NCBI GenBank assembly: GCA_037962975.1
Contig: CM075670.1
Coordinates: forward strand, 80,169,501 to 80,233,500
Reading direction: 5' to 3'
Source: Clitoria ternatea
Taxonomy: Eukaryota > Streptophyta > Magnoliopsida > Fabales > Fabaceae
DNA length: 64,000 bases
The notes below the pieces were generated by a model. The model worked only from the letters and a program-made list of their open reading frames with translations. It was not told where the DNA came from and did no database searches. This document shows, piece after piece, positions 20,652 to 31,900 of this stretch (position 1 is the first letter of the stretch; the number at the start of each line of letters is the position of its first letter). A program made the translations under genes and the position numbers.

Positions 20652-21978
20652 ATCCAAACGGTGAGAAGTCTGGCTGAAGACTTAAAACTTAGCACTGATA
20701 GGGAGGTAACCCTATAAAAAGTTGTTGTTTTATTTATTTTAAGCTTTTATTCTATAAAAAAAAAACTAACTATGTCAGATGCTGGTTTGGGGTTATTACA
20801 GGTAAGTTTTCTTATCCTTTTATCATCCATTTTAACATTGAGGACAATGTCAAATTCTGGTTTGGGGTGGTAGGTAAGAAAACTTAACTGTTTTGTTTAC
20901 GTTGTGTGATTGTTATTTTATTTTGCATGTGTGTTTTCCTTGTTTGTAATCTTGTAATTTACCATTATTGCATGATAAATTTACTTTGAACACAAGGCTA
21001 AAGTATCTAAGGATCCCAAAATTTTGAGTAAAATTTTCAAAATTTGATTGTTTAAATGCCAAATAAACGCTTAAATGAACCTTATGTGTGATTAAAATTT
21101 TCTTTGAAAAGACTTTCCATGGTTAGACTTGAGCCAAAATGGGTTATTTATCAAACAAATTTTCAAAACCCATATTTTCTTGATTGAGTGAATCTCATAG
21201 TCATTAATATTCTAGAACTTGTTTTTCAACCGATTCAAAATGGTTTTTGATTATATGTTTTAGGATGATAAAGGCACAATTAGGTCTTATTCTTAAGCCT
21301 CAGAATTTTGTATAATTTGACCCCTAGTTGCCCCTTTTGAGCCTAAAAGCGAAAATTTTTCTTTGAAACCTTTCACTGAATGATATTCTCTTAATGGTAA
21401 AAAAGTTGGAAATTTAGTGGAGCAAAGAAATAAAAAAAAAGGACTTAAGAAAAATATGGTATTGGATGCAAAGAAAAGCAAGAAAAAGAAAAAGAAAATC
21501 AAAAGGATGATATTGAATGAATTCCAAAAAGTCCATAAAAGTTTAAAAATTTGCTCTGTTAAATTTATAATGGTGATTTGAATCATTCATGACTGTTAAA
21601 GCCCTTTTGTATTCCATTTTTCTTGAAATTCCTACCTTGACAATACAACCCAAGGCCACATTACAACCTTTGAAAGACCTTTAGACTTTGACATATTTTC
21701 TATTTAAACTGTGGAGTTTCTGGTTTATTAACAAGCTTATGGTAATATTTTTTGACTATGATGATTTGAGAGATACACAAACCTTGAAACACTTGAGTGA
21801 AAATTGTGAGAAGAGTATCTCAAATCTTGACATTGAAAATTGATTCACATAAGAAAAATAAAACTGGCATTTGAATAAATCTGTTTCTCTATTTTGGATT
21901 CCTTAGTTTATTAAGTTTAGTGTTTTCTGTATTTTATCTTGTGAATATAGTGATTGCTTGAGGACAAGCAATGTTTTG
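20652..21978 (+). other. Element B 3' untranslated region; no env-like gene
   Basis: This ~1.3-kb AT-rich region has no supported ORF, so the env-like gene of some Athila elements is absent. Two PPT-like segments occur well before the real one: GCTGGTTTGGGGTTATTA near 20780 and ATTCTGGTTTGGGGTGG near 20852, the latter preceded by TTGAGGACAATGTC. The homologous region of D (43729-45065) keeps both. Confidence 0.7.
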
Positions 21979-21991
21979 GTTTAGGGTATTT
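21979..21991 (+). promoter_or_regulatory. Polypurine tract of element B
   Basis: GTTTAGGGTATTT sits directly before the LTR start TGATAAGTG, in the same place as the PPT of element D. It is only partly purine, as in other Athila-like elements. Confidence 0.6.
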
Positions 21992-22249
21992 TGATAAGTG
22001 CTTTATAATACAATAAATTAGGTCTAAATTGCTTAGGATTTTAGTCATTATCCACTGTATTTCCTTTATTTATTGCGATTTTTGCTTTCTTTCCACTCTA
22101 GTCTACTTGGGTATGTTATTTTGTAGGAATTAAGGTAATAAAGGGTCAAAAACAAGAGAAAAACGACCATAGAATGATAAAGAAACAAGAAGAACAGGCC
22201 CAAAGTAGAAAGAACTCTCTTTTTATGCTGAAATCTGACTCAGAATGTT

Positions 22250-23270
22250 AAAATCCGACTCAGAAATGCTGAATTCTGACTCAAAATGACCAAATCCGAG
22301 TGGGATGACTGAGAAAGAACCAAATCCGAGTAGAATTACTCAGAATGGAGCAAATCCGAGTGGAACGATTCAGAATGGAGCATTGCCGAGTGGAATACTT
22401 CACTGTTGGAGCCAAATCCGAGTGGAAAGTTCCCTGTCAAAGTCATTCCGAGTGATAAATGGCTGACTCGAGTGAAGGATCAATGCTAAAAAGGAATAAG
22501 TCTCGGTTTTAGGAAAATCCGATTGGAAGCTGTCCGAATGCAACAATTCCGAGTGAAAAAAGGAACTGAGCTTTAATAAATACTACCCAAAGGAATTTTC
22601 TGAGTGAAAGGATTGCTGATTGAAGTGAATCCGAGTGGGAATTTGCTGATTGAATTAAATCCGAGTGAAGAATGCTGACTAAAACAGGTCTGACCAAAGA
22701 ACAAGTGCTTTTCTGGGCAAAAAGCTGATTCCGAGTGAATTGATTCCGAGCAGAAGGAATGCCATTGAATGAATAAATGCTAACTAAGGAGAATCCGAGT
22801 GATTTCATTCGGAGAACAAGGCATTTCCGAGTGGTGTCTTAATCGGACAAGGTGAAATCCGACCAGGAGTGAATCACACTCGGACTGACTTTTAAGTTTC
22901 GCATTAAATCCGAGTGAAAAGTCTCCAAGGAAGACATCCGAGTGAGCTAAAGTAGAAAGCTGCACTTCCGAGCAAAACAAGGCTCGGACATAAACTTCTA
23001 CCAGCCAGCTTCCAGAGTCCTTCAAGTGCAAGTTCTGAGTGAAAAATAAGAAGGCACTTCCGAGTGAATTCCAAAGCAAAGCTTTAACCGAGTTGTTCAA
23101 ATTCAGAGACAGCCCAGTGAAAATGATTAGGAACCGATTGAATCTGAGCCGACTGAGTCTTCAATCTGTTCTGAATAAACTCCATGAACCTGAGCCGAGT
23201 GAATGGTTTCAGTCGGTTCCGAGTCCTTCTGCAGTTAATTCCGACTGAATGGAAGTTGCTCTTCAGTCAA
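22250..23270 (+). repeat. CCGAGTG word array in U3 of element B
   Basis: The core words are AATCCGAGTGGA and TTCCGAGTGAA and close variants, spaced irregularly by ~15-45 bp. They are consistently in the sense orientation of the element. This is not a regular tandem array. Confidence 0.85.
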
Positions 23271-23279
23271 TCTTCACTC

Positions 23280-23900
23280 GTCCTTTCATCCAGCAAACAC
23301 CGACCCCCCAACAACACTGATCGGCTGTCACTCGGATCTGTGTCCAAAGTCACCTTTCACTCGGTCTTTTGCTCAAAAGGCCTCTTTTCCACTCGGATTC
23401 TAGAGAGAAAACCGACCCAATTCTCCACAATGCAACCCCGGATCACTACCTCCATCAACACCGACTCCTTCCATCTCTTCACAGGCCCAACACCGGCCAC
23501 AATCAACAACACTCCTCTCCATACCGTCCCCTCTCCTTTCAAAACCGACCTACACTCCACAACTCCAAACAACGGATCACTCTACACCGTCCTCAAGCCA
23601 CAACACCGTCCCATTCCCTATCCGCTGTCCCTTTCTTCTTCTAATCCATAACACACACCGTCCTCTCCTTTCCATCCACAACACCGCCCAAACTCCTCTC
23701 CACACAACACCGCCCAGACTCCTCTCCAACCAACACCGCCCAACCGTCCTCACTTCTCAACACCGTCTCATTCCCTCTTCTATCCGCTGTCCCTTTTCTC
23801 CTTTCCATCATCCACACCGCCCAGACTCCTCTCCTACCAACACCGGCTCCATCCACCACATCGTCCAGCAACTTCACTGTCCCTCATACCACCATACCTG
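23280..23900 (+). repeat. ACACCGTCC-rich block in element B LTR
   Basis: C-rich, imperfectly repeated words (ACACCGTCC, ACACCGCCCA, CTCCTCTCC) fill ~600 bp. Several frames on both strands are open here, but only because the block lacks A/T-rich stops. It has no clear counterpart in the element D LTRs, which helps explain the 187-bp length difference. Confidence 0.7.
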
Positions 23901-24148
23901 CCACATATAAACCAACCACGCCCAGCAACCAATACCGAACAGCAAGCTTTCATTCGGTCTTGTGGAATTCCAGCACCTTTCCACTCAGAATTTGACCAAC
24001 TGAATAAATCCAAGCACCGAATTATTGGAAATATTAAAATATGCAAATTGGAAACAAGTTGGCACAGCTGGAATTCACATGCACCGAAAGTTTCTCCCAC
24101 TTGCAAATTTTAACGCGTTTTCTTAGCTGGATTCATTCATCCATTCGC

Positions 24149-24157
24149 CTATAAAAG
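24149..24157 (+). promoter_or_regulatory. TATA box of element B LTR
   Basis: CTATAAAAG lies within the LTR, downstream of the word arrays and before a T/C-rich leader. Confidence 0.65.
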
Positions 24158-25604
24158 GGAGAGCAACCAGGAGCATAAAAAAAACAACTTCTTCTCATCA
24201 ATTACCATCAGCTTCGTTCCAATTCCTCCTTCCTTTCTCTTTGTTTTTCGTTTCTCTTTTCTTTCTTTTCTTTCTTTTTATTTCTCTTATTTTCTTTCTC
24301 TGTCCTGTTCCCATTTTTTCTTTACTTTCTTTTTTTTATTTTATTTTAAGAGTGTGAGGGCTGTAAAAGTGAGAATTTAAATTTGTAATTGATGGAGAAT
24401 ATTGCAACAAGGAATTACAGTGATAAATTATTCTGAGCTTTTGGAGAAACCTGTAAGTTTTTATTTTTACCATGTCTTGTATGTTTTATTTTTCCATTAT
24501 TTATATGAATTTGAATTATTTCATGAGTAGCTAAATTAATTATCTTGGGAAAAAGGGGGTATGATAATATTTTATTTTAATGTTATTTTAACTTGGAATT
24601 AAATAAATTTCTGTTTTCCATTTAGTTCAATTATGCTTAATGCTTTTAGTGATTCCTAACAAGAACCTAAATGATAAAACTGTATACTTGCGGGTATATT
24701 AGTAAGTTTAGGTAATAAATAGAATCGAGAGATTTATATTTACCGGAAAGCTTTGAACTAAACCTAAGATTTTTGAGATGCTTTTTGTGACCTCGGTAAA
24801 ACCGTGAAAGTAATCAAAATTCTTTTGAGGAAATAAAAGGGATTTTCATAAAATGATAATGGGCCTTTCTGAGGATTAAGCAGCGCTTTCCATAGGTTAG
24901 GTACATTAATAGGATTCCGAGAGGAACATATTAATTAGCTTTTGGAAAATTCACCTTGGAAAACTTAATTTGATTCTTATTTATGAAAAGTTAAAATTCA
25001 TTAACATAAAATAGAGTCTTAATCCCCCGAAATCCCAAGATATTCTCAACTCTAATTTTTAAGTGTCAAGTAAATTTTATTTTTATTCTGTGCAACTTTA
25101 ATTTGTGCTTTATTTTATAAAAATCTTAAAAATCAATTGTGTGGATAATTAAATTTCAATATGCTGGTACTTTGAACACAGTCCCTGTGGAGAACGATAA
25201 TCTTTTATATTACGCGACATAACCCGTGCGCTTGCGGGCCCTGTCAATGAGATGCATATAGAATTCATTGAGAATGTTGAGTGTATATGTGTGTCAAGTA
25301 TGTTGATTTCCGTTGGGATTTTATGTCGAAATGCATGTGCTGTGACAATGTTATGTCGATTCCTGTTTATGATTTATAATGACAAAATGCATGGGTTGCA
25401 CTATTGAAAATGCTGAGAGCATTAACATAAGACGCTCAATTAATGAATCGTTAATTATATGCATGAGATGTTATCAAAGACCTTGAGTGGGACTCAAGGC
25501 AAGTCAACTGAGTGGGACTCAGGGCTGCCCGTAACACTGCCGTTGACACTGAGAGTGTTTGTGTTACATGTGAGGGCAAACGGTTTGGTACCAGTAAAAC
25601 GGCC

Positions 25605-25715
25605 GGATCAGCTGGGAGCTGAATGAAAAGCTGAGAGCTGAATGAAAAGTTGAGAGCTGAATGAAAAGCTAAGAGCTAAATGAAAAGCTGAGAGCTGAAT
25701 GAAAGGCTGAGAGCC
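25605..25715 (+). repeat. 19-bp VNTR in element C 5' LTR
   Basis: The unit GCTGAGAGCTGAATGAAAA is present in about five copies here and three copies in the 3' LTR (35065-35130). The array changed length after insertion. Confidence 0.9.
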
Positions 25716-26399
25716 AATGCTGCAACATAAAAACTAATAATAATCGATCGGATCTGACTGAAATGAGGTGTGCACACTTATGATTATTGTTGAGCTCAAT
25801 GTGATTTATATGTATATGAATGTATGTTATTGCGAATAACATGATTGATATAGCCATGAATAAATTGAGTGAATTCTGACTGGGTTGATATATGTACATT
25901 GCTACTGTTACCGAGTGCAAGGTGTTGTTATGGTTATAAATATACATGGTTGTGAATGATGTGAAATTTCTAGCCTGATTGAATTACATGAATCCCGAGT
26001 GGGTAACGTTGTTATAGTATTATATAGAATGGTAGGGTGTATTATTGCTGATTGAATGATGTATTATATAGTTGAGAATTGGGGTTAAATCCGAGCCAAT
26101 AACTAACATTTTATATGTAAAAGCTCACCCCTACACCATTTTTCAGTGTACGCAGGTCGGAATGGGAATGATGTGAAGGCCTTAACCCGAGTGATGGGTA
26201 TTCGTGCTGTTGTAGCGTATCGGGTATACTGTACTGTTTGTATTTATAGTTCTGTTAAAGCCTTGGCCGGCTCTCATGTAATATGAAGATTAAACATACT
26301 TATATATATGAGGATTGATTATCCAAATTGTGGACAAGTATACATTTATATATGTGTATAATTATATATTTATGTGGATATAATGTTACTTGGGTTGAC

Positions 26400-27160
26400 T
26401 GAGGAATGTTGATGGATAGAATAATGCTAAGTTGATGAATTTCGAGTGGAATAATGTTGTGGTGAGAGTCATTTCCGAGTGAGGCTTAAGTATGTAGAAT
26501 TTTTTGAGTGATAAAGGCTTAGGATAGATCCGAGTAAGATGTACTCGAGTGGGCTACTTCCGAGGGAAGACTAATCCATGAGTTACCGAGTGAAAAGCAT
26601 GAGTAAAACCCCGAGTGGGGAAGGGTTTGGGTATTTCCGAGTGGAAATCCCGAGTGAACCACCTCAGAGGTAAGGAGTATTGTACTGGTTGAGATTGGGA
26701 TATATTCTAAGTGTATAAGATTATATATTCCGAGTGAATGAGGTTCTATATCCCGAGTGGTCAAGACTTAAATAAGCCGAGTGTAACTTAACTTGGTGAA
26801 TCCCTCCGAGTGATGAGAGATCAGGGTATCTTTGATAGGATATTGATTGTGGTGACTCCTTCCGAAGGAATGGAGGTTATGTGATTTCCGAGTGTGGAAG
26901 ATCAATGGATAATATATTCCGAGTGAATTATGGTTAAAATATACCGAGTGGTATTGGACTGGGGAAATAATCCGTGTGAGGGAAGCTTGTGGACTCCTAG
27001 TGGAGTATCCGAGGGAATCATTTCCCGAGTGAAATAGCCTGTGTGTTTTATAATTGTAATTTGGCTAAGTATGAATTTACCGGGTGAATCATGTATGTGG
27101 GACAGTTCCCGAGTGAACATGGTCCCGAATCCGAGTGATGGATTTACCGAGTGTGGATGT
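26400..27160 (+). repeat. CCGAGTG word block in element C 5' LTR
   Basis: Words such as TTCCGAGTGAA, CCCGAGTGG and ACCGAGTG occur about every 20-40 bp on the sense strand. The same block is at 35850-36590 in the 3' LTR. Confidence 0.85.
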
Positions 27161-27310
27161 ACGCTTCAGCGAACAAGGTATTCGCTCCAGCGAGTGTGAA
27201 TGGAAGAAAGGTCTTTAGTTGGTTTCGCTTAAGCGAATGAGTGTTCGCCCGAGCGAATGGGTTGTTTTGCTCAAGCGGATTTGGGTCTCGCTTGGGTGAG
27301 TGAACACTAA
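27160..27310 (+). repeat. CGCTTAAGCG/CGCTTGAGCG word block in element C 5' LTR
   Basis: Palindrome-like words CGCTTCAGCG, CGCTCCAGCG, CGCTTAAGCG and CGCCCGAGCG lie close together, often followed by AATG. The block repeats at 36594-36750 in the 3' LTR. Confidence 0.85.
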
Positions 27311-27436
27311 TGGGCTCGCTCAAGCTGTGTCTTCTGCTGTTTGCCGTGTGAGTGGCTTTCAATTTCCCTTGCCTTCCATTCGTTTTATTTTTCCCTGGTT
27401 GTGTGTTAAAAAAAAATATTTAAGGATGTTTCATTT

Positions 27437-27448
27437 TGGTATCAGAGC
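27437..27448 (+). promoter_or_regulatory. Primer binding site of element C
   Basis: TGGTATCAGAGC, complementary to the 3' end of initiator tRNA-Met, lies three bases after the LTR end. Confidence 0.85.
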
Positions 27449-28100
27449 CGACCAAAAGGTCCATGGCCAAGGTATTCCTACTGATTGTAGGCGGTTGTGT
27501 GTATTATGACCGGTTGTCATAATTGCTTATGGTATTCTATTGGATTTGATGCATGCTCATTCATGATCGGTGTGATTATATACCTATATGTTTTATTGGG
27601 GACAGTAGTGAGTGGTACTACTGTTGATATGTTAATTGGGGGTAGAGTTGTTACTATCCTGATTTAGTTATTCATTGGACAAGAGGTTATTCTAAGCCTG
27701 GGTCGGCTGTGAGGAGGAATAGACCGATAGATGCTAAGACCTTAATATGTGTCAAAATTGTATTTGTTGGTCTGATCTCTCGTGAATGCCATGCTAGGGG
27801 TTCATGGCCGAGTTATGCTTGTTGAATGGATTAGAACTCACATATTTGAATTGACTAAGTGAATGATAATGAAGGAATTCCCTAGTGAGGTGTTTCCTAC
27901 TTAACTGATCGGTTGTGCCATCTATAAGGGATGAATTTTATATCCTTTGGCACGGGAACCCCATATGATATATGATATAAGTGATGTGTTGCAGTTTCCT
28001 AAGTTGGAAATCTGGGTATGTGATAGGTGATCAAATGTAAAATTAACTTGTTGCTAAAATCCCGAGCCATTAACTTGGTGGTGAAAATCTTAGTAAAAAC
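27449..28100 (+). other. Element C interior, 5' part, no gene recognisable
   Basis: Gag would be expected here. I see no open frame and no gag motif, so it is decayed or replaced. Confidence 0.5.
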
Positions 28101-28106
28101 AAAATA

Positions 28107-29946
28107 TGACTCTCGGATTTATACTTTGGCAAGCGCACCAGTCGTTAAAATTGTAGAATATTTGATCGTCCCACAGGGATTATGGTAAGTACCTCAATCT
28201 TGGACTAGTACAAGCTGAACCAACAGAAAATACATGAATTCCATTCGGTTTTTGGTTATTTTAGTGTTTTATAGTTGTTTTTGTATTTCCAGAAACAGAG
28301 TTAAAATGAAATGTGAAAGGTGATTAATAGTAAACAGGTCAGGATTGCTTCGGTTCACAATTCATCAAGAAACATGCAATTAAAGTATAATCAAACTCCA
28401 TAATCCAGAGGACAATCCACTTGTGGTTATTCCCTAATTCCTTAGGTGAAAAAAAACACTAATCCTTAAGCATCGAACCTTAATTCCTTAAGTGCTCTAT
28501 TAACCTAAGAATCTAATGCGAAATTGGAGGTTGAACTCTAACTATTCACCTAAATTGATTAGGCCTGAACTAGTTAGAAAGCTGGAAGTTACCTAAGCTT
28601 CAACCATGATTCCTCACTGGTGAAGTTCTTCATCAGTTCTGGATTTGTCAATCCAGTGATTCTGCTCCACTCCTCAGCTTGTTCGCCTCAGGATCCAGAA
28701 GTCGATTCCCTCGCTCACAGCTTCAAGACTCCATTGCTAACCTTCGCAATCCCAACCTTAGGGAATTAGAACTCTATTGACTTCGGTTCCATCGAAGGAT
28801 TGTGGAACGTCATGGAGGAGAGGATTTAGAGAGAGAAAATTGTGTAGTGAGATGTACGAAGTTATGAATGAATTGTATTCTATATATCTGTCTCTGTTCT
28901 GGCTCTCTTTACAGAATATGTATAACCTATATATATAAGCTTCTACCTACCTAACTAAGTTAACTGATAACTTAGGAAACTTAAGTTAACGACTAAACTA
29001 ACTAGTTACACAGTTTACAGAGTGATCAACTAATTACAGCTCAACTCTTAACAGGATACAACTCATCCTTAGCTAATTTACAGCACAACACCAGCTAATT
29101 AACAGGTTACTACTTAAGTTACTAAGGGTGCAGCAGTAGAAGAGAAGGCAATGGAAGCGGAAATAGCACTGCGCCGAGTATGTTGTTGGAGGAAAGGAAT
29201 AGTGTTTCCTCTATGCTTCAGCAACTGGGTTCTCGCTTGAACAGGTTAAACTCTCGCTTGAGCGAGCTCGGGATTGCATTGCAGTGTTGCTTTCTCGCTT
29301 AAGCGTTATGGCGAAGCTTGGGCGAATGAATGATGTTTTGAGGTCACGCTTGAGCGAACTTTGACCCTCGCCTGAGCGAATTTGTCTATCGCTTAAGCGA
29401 ATTGTCTTTTCAATCAGCATTTCTGAAATGGACGCTCTGGTTCTTCTTTTTATTTTCAATCGGTTCCTTGTTCTCTTTTGGAGTCGGTATCTTGGAAGTC
29501 TTTGCAGTCAGCTTTTCGTTAATTCTTTTCGGTCAACCTTTTAGGAAGTCTCGCTCAGTCGGTCTTTTGAACTCCTTTCAGTCGGATGTACGAAGACTCA
29601 CTCGGATTTGTAAATTCTCGCTCGGCTTTATGCTTTCTCACTCGGATTTTTGTAATTTTTCCTCGGATTTGTCTTCTTCTCTCGAGTACGCCCTGTTCCT
29701 GCACCAATAAACAACTAATTGCCTAGCATTTGTATGCTGGCTGCTGAGTAAATTTATAAATAGTAATAAACTCTAGATTTATTAATGTTTTCAATCATTT
29801 TTTTACAAAAGTAAAGCACTTTTGAAATAAATAACTAAAACATGAATTATTAACAAATCATTAAATAATATAGTCAAAACTAAACAATACTTAATAAATT
29901 ATGTTAAATAAAAGGTGGAATAATTAAGTCTTTTCAAGACTTATCA
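28107..29946 (-). mobile_element. F: minus-strand solo LTR, Athila-like
   Basis: On the minus strand it begins TGATAAGTCTTG, like the TGATAAGTG start of B and D. Its other end carries ...TGCGCTTGCC and AGTCA, like their CGCTTGC...GTCA end. The flanks are AAAAT at 28101-28105 and 29947-29951, a likely 5-bp TSD if one extra A (28106) is allowed. It has no internal genes. A TATA-like run (CTATATATATAA, minus strand) is near 28928-28940. Sense CCGAGTG-type words (~29540-29690) and CGCTTGAGCG words (~29220-29400) are present. Confidence 0.6.
29220..29400 (-). repeat. CGCTTGAGCG word block in solo LTR F
   Basis: It contains repeated CGCTTGAGCG, CGCTTAAGCG and CGCCTGAGCG, the same words as in the LTRs of elements C and G. 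Confidence 0.8.
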
Positions 29947-31530
29947 AAAATCTGATGCATGTTTGATAGGGGTAGTGTCTCGGTTTCTGGTGTGAAAATC
30001 GAGTGGATGATTGGTGGACGTTAGGCCACTAGGTGTGGTGACCCAGTTGATTGGGCATGATCATATATGATTGTACATTGGAAAAATTGATGTAATTGGA
30101 TACCTGAGGATTTGAGTTGGACTCGGTCTTATGGCTAAAAACCGAGCGAATAATTGATTTAGTGGTGACCCATAAGATATGGAAATCCTGATCGGATTTA
30201 GTATAATTGTATTCTATCAGGTTTTGTGGAGCTGGGCCTTATGATGGTCCAGACTCGGTGATAATTGGAGGTTGTGGGAGTGTCCCACGGTGGGTACAAG
30301 GTGACCCCTATAAATTCCGAGTCGAATAATCTGATTGACCTTATGGATTGTCGAGCCGAGTAAGTAATGGTATAATGAACTGTTGAGGCTTGAATTGTCT
30401 TAAGGTGAAATGTAAATAATAAATGGGATACCTAATTGATAGTGACTGGTAAGGTTGAAATCCGAGTACGCTTGGGTATTGATTATGGTGGTATTAGGAA
30501 TCATACTATAATGATAATTGTATGACCGATTGGTGGGTTGTGTTTATGCTCAGTGAATCATTTAGGCTTAACTTGAGCTATGGCCAGTGGGGTGTGATGA
30601 AATAAGGGATTAATAGGCTGTCAGATTATGGTTTTAAGATGGATAAGATCCAATGATGAGGTATTTACTCGGTAAAGGCTGGAAGCTGATTGTTGTTATG
30701 CCATCTTATGGTGATGGTGACTGGAACTCGATGATCATCATCGTGTGACTTATACTAGATTATGTGTAATAATGAGGCGTGTACCTTGTGAGAGTCGGAA
30801 GCCTATTACCATTATTCTGTTTTACAGTAGTGGCAGACTGTATTTCATGATTGTTGCTGTGTGATGTGCCCTAGGTGGTGCATAATGATGGTGTCGATGT
30901 AAATGTATTGCTTATATATATATATATATGTGTGTGTAAATTGCCATTAATTTTTATGAATTAGTATTAGTTGAGTAAGTTGGTCGGTGTGAGCGAAATG
31001 AGTGTAATGGATGTTGTTTCGAGACGACTCTTCATACCATAGGTATTGTGGCAGCATACACTTTTACAGTGACTTTATGTAATTGTTGTAACCCCATAGG
31101 AATGAGACGTCATCCTATGAGTTGGATGCAGCAATTCATAAGACGGGCAGGTGAGGTTGTAGCTGCTTATGGTGATGGTGAGTCTATCGGGCTGTTTTGA
31201 GTAAAGTTGAGGGTTGTGCCGAGTGGATAGTAATTGGTAGTGTATCAAAATGAGAGTAGAGGATTTATTTTTAACTATGGTGTGCTTACCTTCGAGAGAA
31301 TCAGACGTTATTTTGGTAAGAGTTGGCTGTCAGAGTGATGTCGATTGTTGGAATTAAAGAGTGGTGGTGGTAGTGGTTATGCCTTGATTGCCACCGATTG
31401 GATGAGTTAACTATAGGGAATAATACCCACTACCGAGTGCTGATGATCTGGTTGATCAATGGTGGTGTGATCCAGTTTTTCTAAGAACAAATTGCAGTCA
31501 GAATACTCTTAAATTGGATTAAGGCTTCAG
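29947..31530 (+). other. Element C interior, middle part, no gene recognisable
   Basis: There is no ORF of note. Scattered CCGAGT-type words and a TATATATA/TGTGTG microsatellite (~30907-30937) are present. It is presumably decayed polyprotein sequence. Confidence 0.45.
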
Positions 31531-31900
31531 ATAATCCCGGGACTGTGTTCAGGACCTGTTGTGGCCACTTGGATAGGTGGTGATGCCGTTTGGTATGGTA
31601 AGTGTTCAGGCGGTGTTCATGAACTAGATGAACAATGTCTTATAGCCTTACTTGGGTCGGTTAATGACAGTGCACATTGATGGTAATTTAATTGTTCCGA
31701 GTCAGGCCTGGAGCATGACGAGCATCTCCACCTAGTACTGTAGTACTGAAGGAGGAGCAGTTAGTTACTGAGTGTCAACGTATGACTCTTGGTTGGATGG
31801 GATCCAACTTCTGGAACTCGTGATCTCCAAGGATGGCGTTACTGTCGGTCCATTTAAGGTGATAGTAGTGACGATATAGGTGTGACCCAAGTCTGTCACA
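31531..31900 (+). pseudogene. Element C reverse transcriptase remnant
   Basis: Conceptual reading with frame changes gives fragments of a chromovirus RT. GTGGTGATGCCGTTTGG (VVMPFG, ~31578) is followed by GCGGTGTTCATGAA (AVFMN, ~31609), then a broken stretch before the catalytic motif near GTGCACATTGATG (~31670). About 60 bp later come ...EEQL... and ISKDGVTVGPFKV (~31830-31862). Several stops and small indels break it. This fixes the element as Ty3/Gypsy on the + strand. Confidence 0.7.

Larger units (their letters stand above)
19049..25246 (+). mobile_element. Element B: Athila-like Ty3/Gypsy element, 5' part outside window
   Basis: The sequence right of element A reads the end of an Athila-like pol (19049-20651), a 3' untranslated region, a PPT and a 3' LTR (21992-25246). 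It is the same family as element D (protein nearly identical, same LTR termini TGATAAGTG...CCCTGTCA). The left part lies beyond element A. B ends inside an LTR of element C. The intact C copy at 34699-34703 (ATGAG) shows the pre-insertion site and matches the predicted TSD at 25247-25251. Confidence 0.88.
21992..25246 (+). repeat. Element B 3' LTR (3255 bp)
   Basis: The boundaries are TGATAAGTG...GGCCCTGTCA, matching the LTR ends of element D. U3 holds dozens of CCGAGTG-type words (~22250-23270), then a C-rich block with many ACCGTCC/ACACCG words (~23280-23900), then a TATA box and a long T/C-rich tract (~24200-24340). Confidence 0.9.
25247..27433 (+). repeat. Element C 5' LTR, 3' part
   Basis: It is homologous to 34699-36883. 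It holds a 19-bp VNTR (25605-25715), a CCGAGTG word block (26460-27160), CGCTTAAGCG words (27160-27310), and ends GGATGTTTCA three bases before the PBS. Confidence 0.9.

Noticed and set aside
20652..21978. Env-like gene of Athila elements
   Set aside because: No open frame or membrane-spanning segment in this interval in either B or D.
22250..23270. CRISPR-like array
   Set aside because: The repeated word is only ~7-11 bp, degenerate and irregularly spaced, in a plant LTR; no repeat-spacer structure.
22509..24106. Several 60-155 codon ORFs on both strands of element B LTR
   Set aside because: They lie in repeated words (CCGAGTG and ACCGTCC blocks), overlap each other, and have no domain.
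27437..27448. tRNA gene
   Set aside because: The match to initiator tRNA-Met is only 12 bases and sits at an LTR junction; it is a primer binding site.
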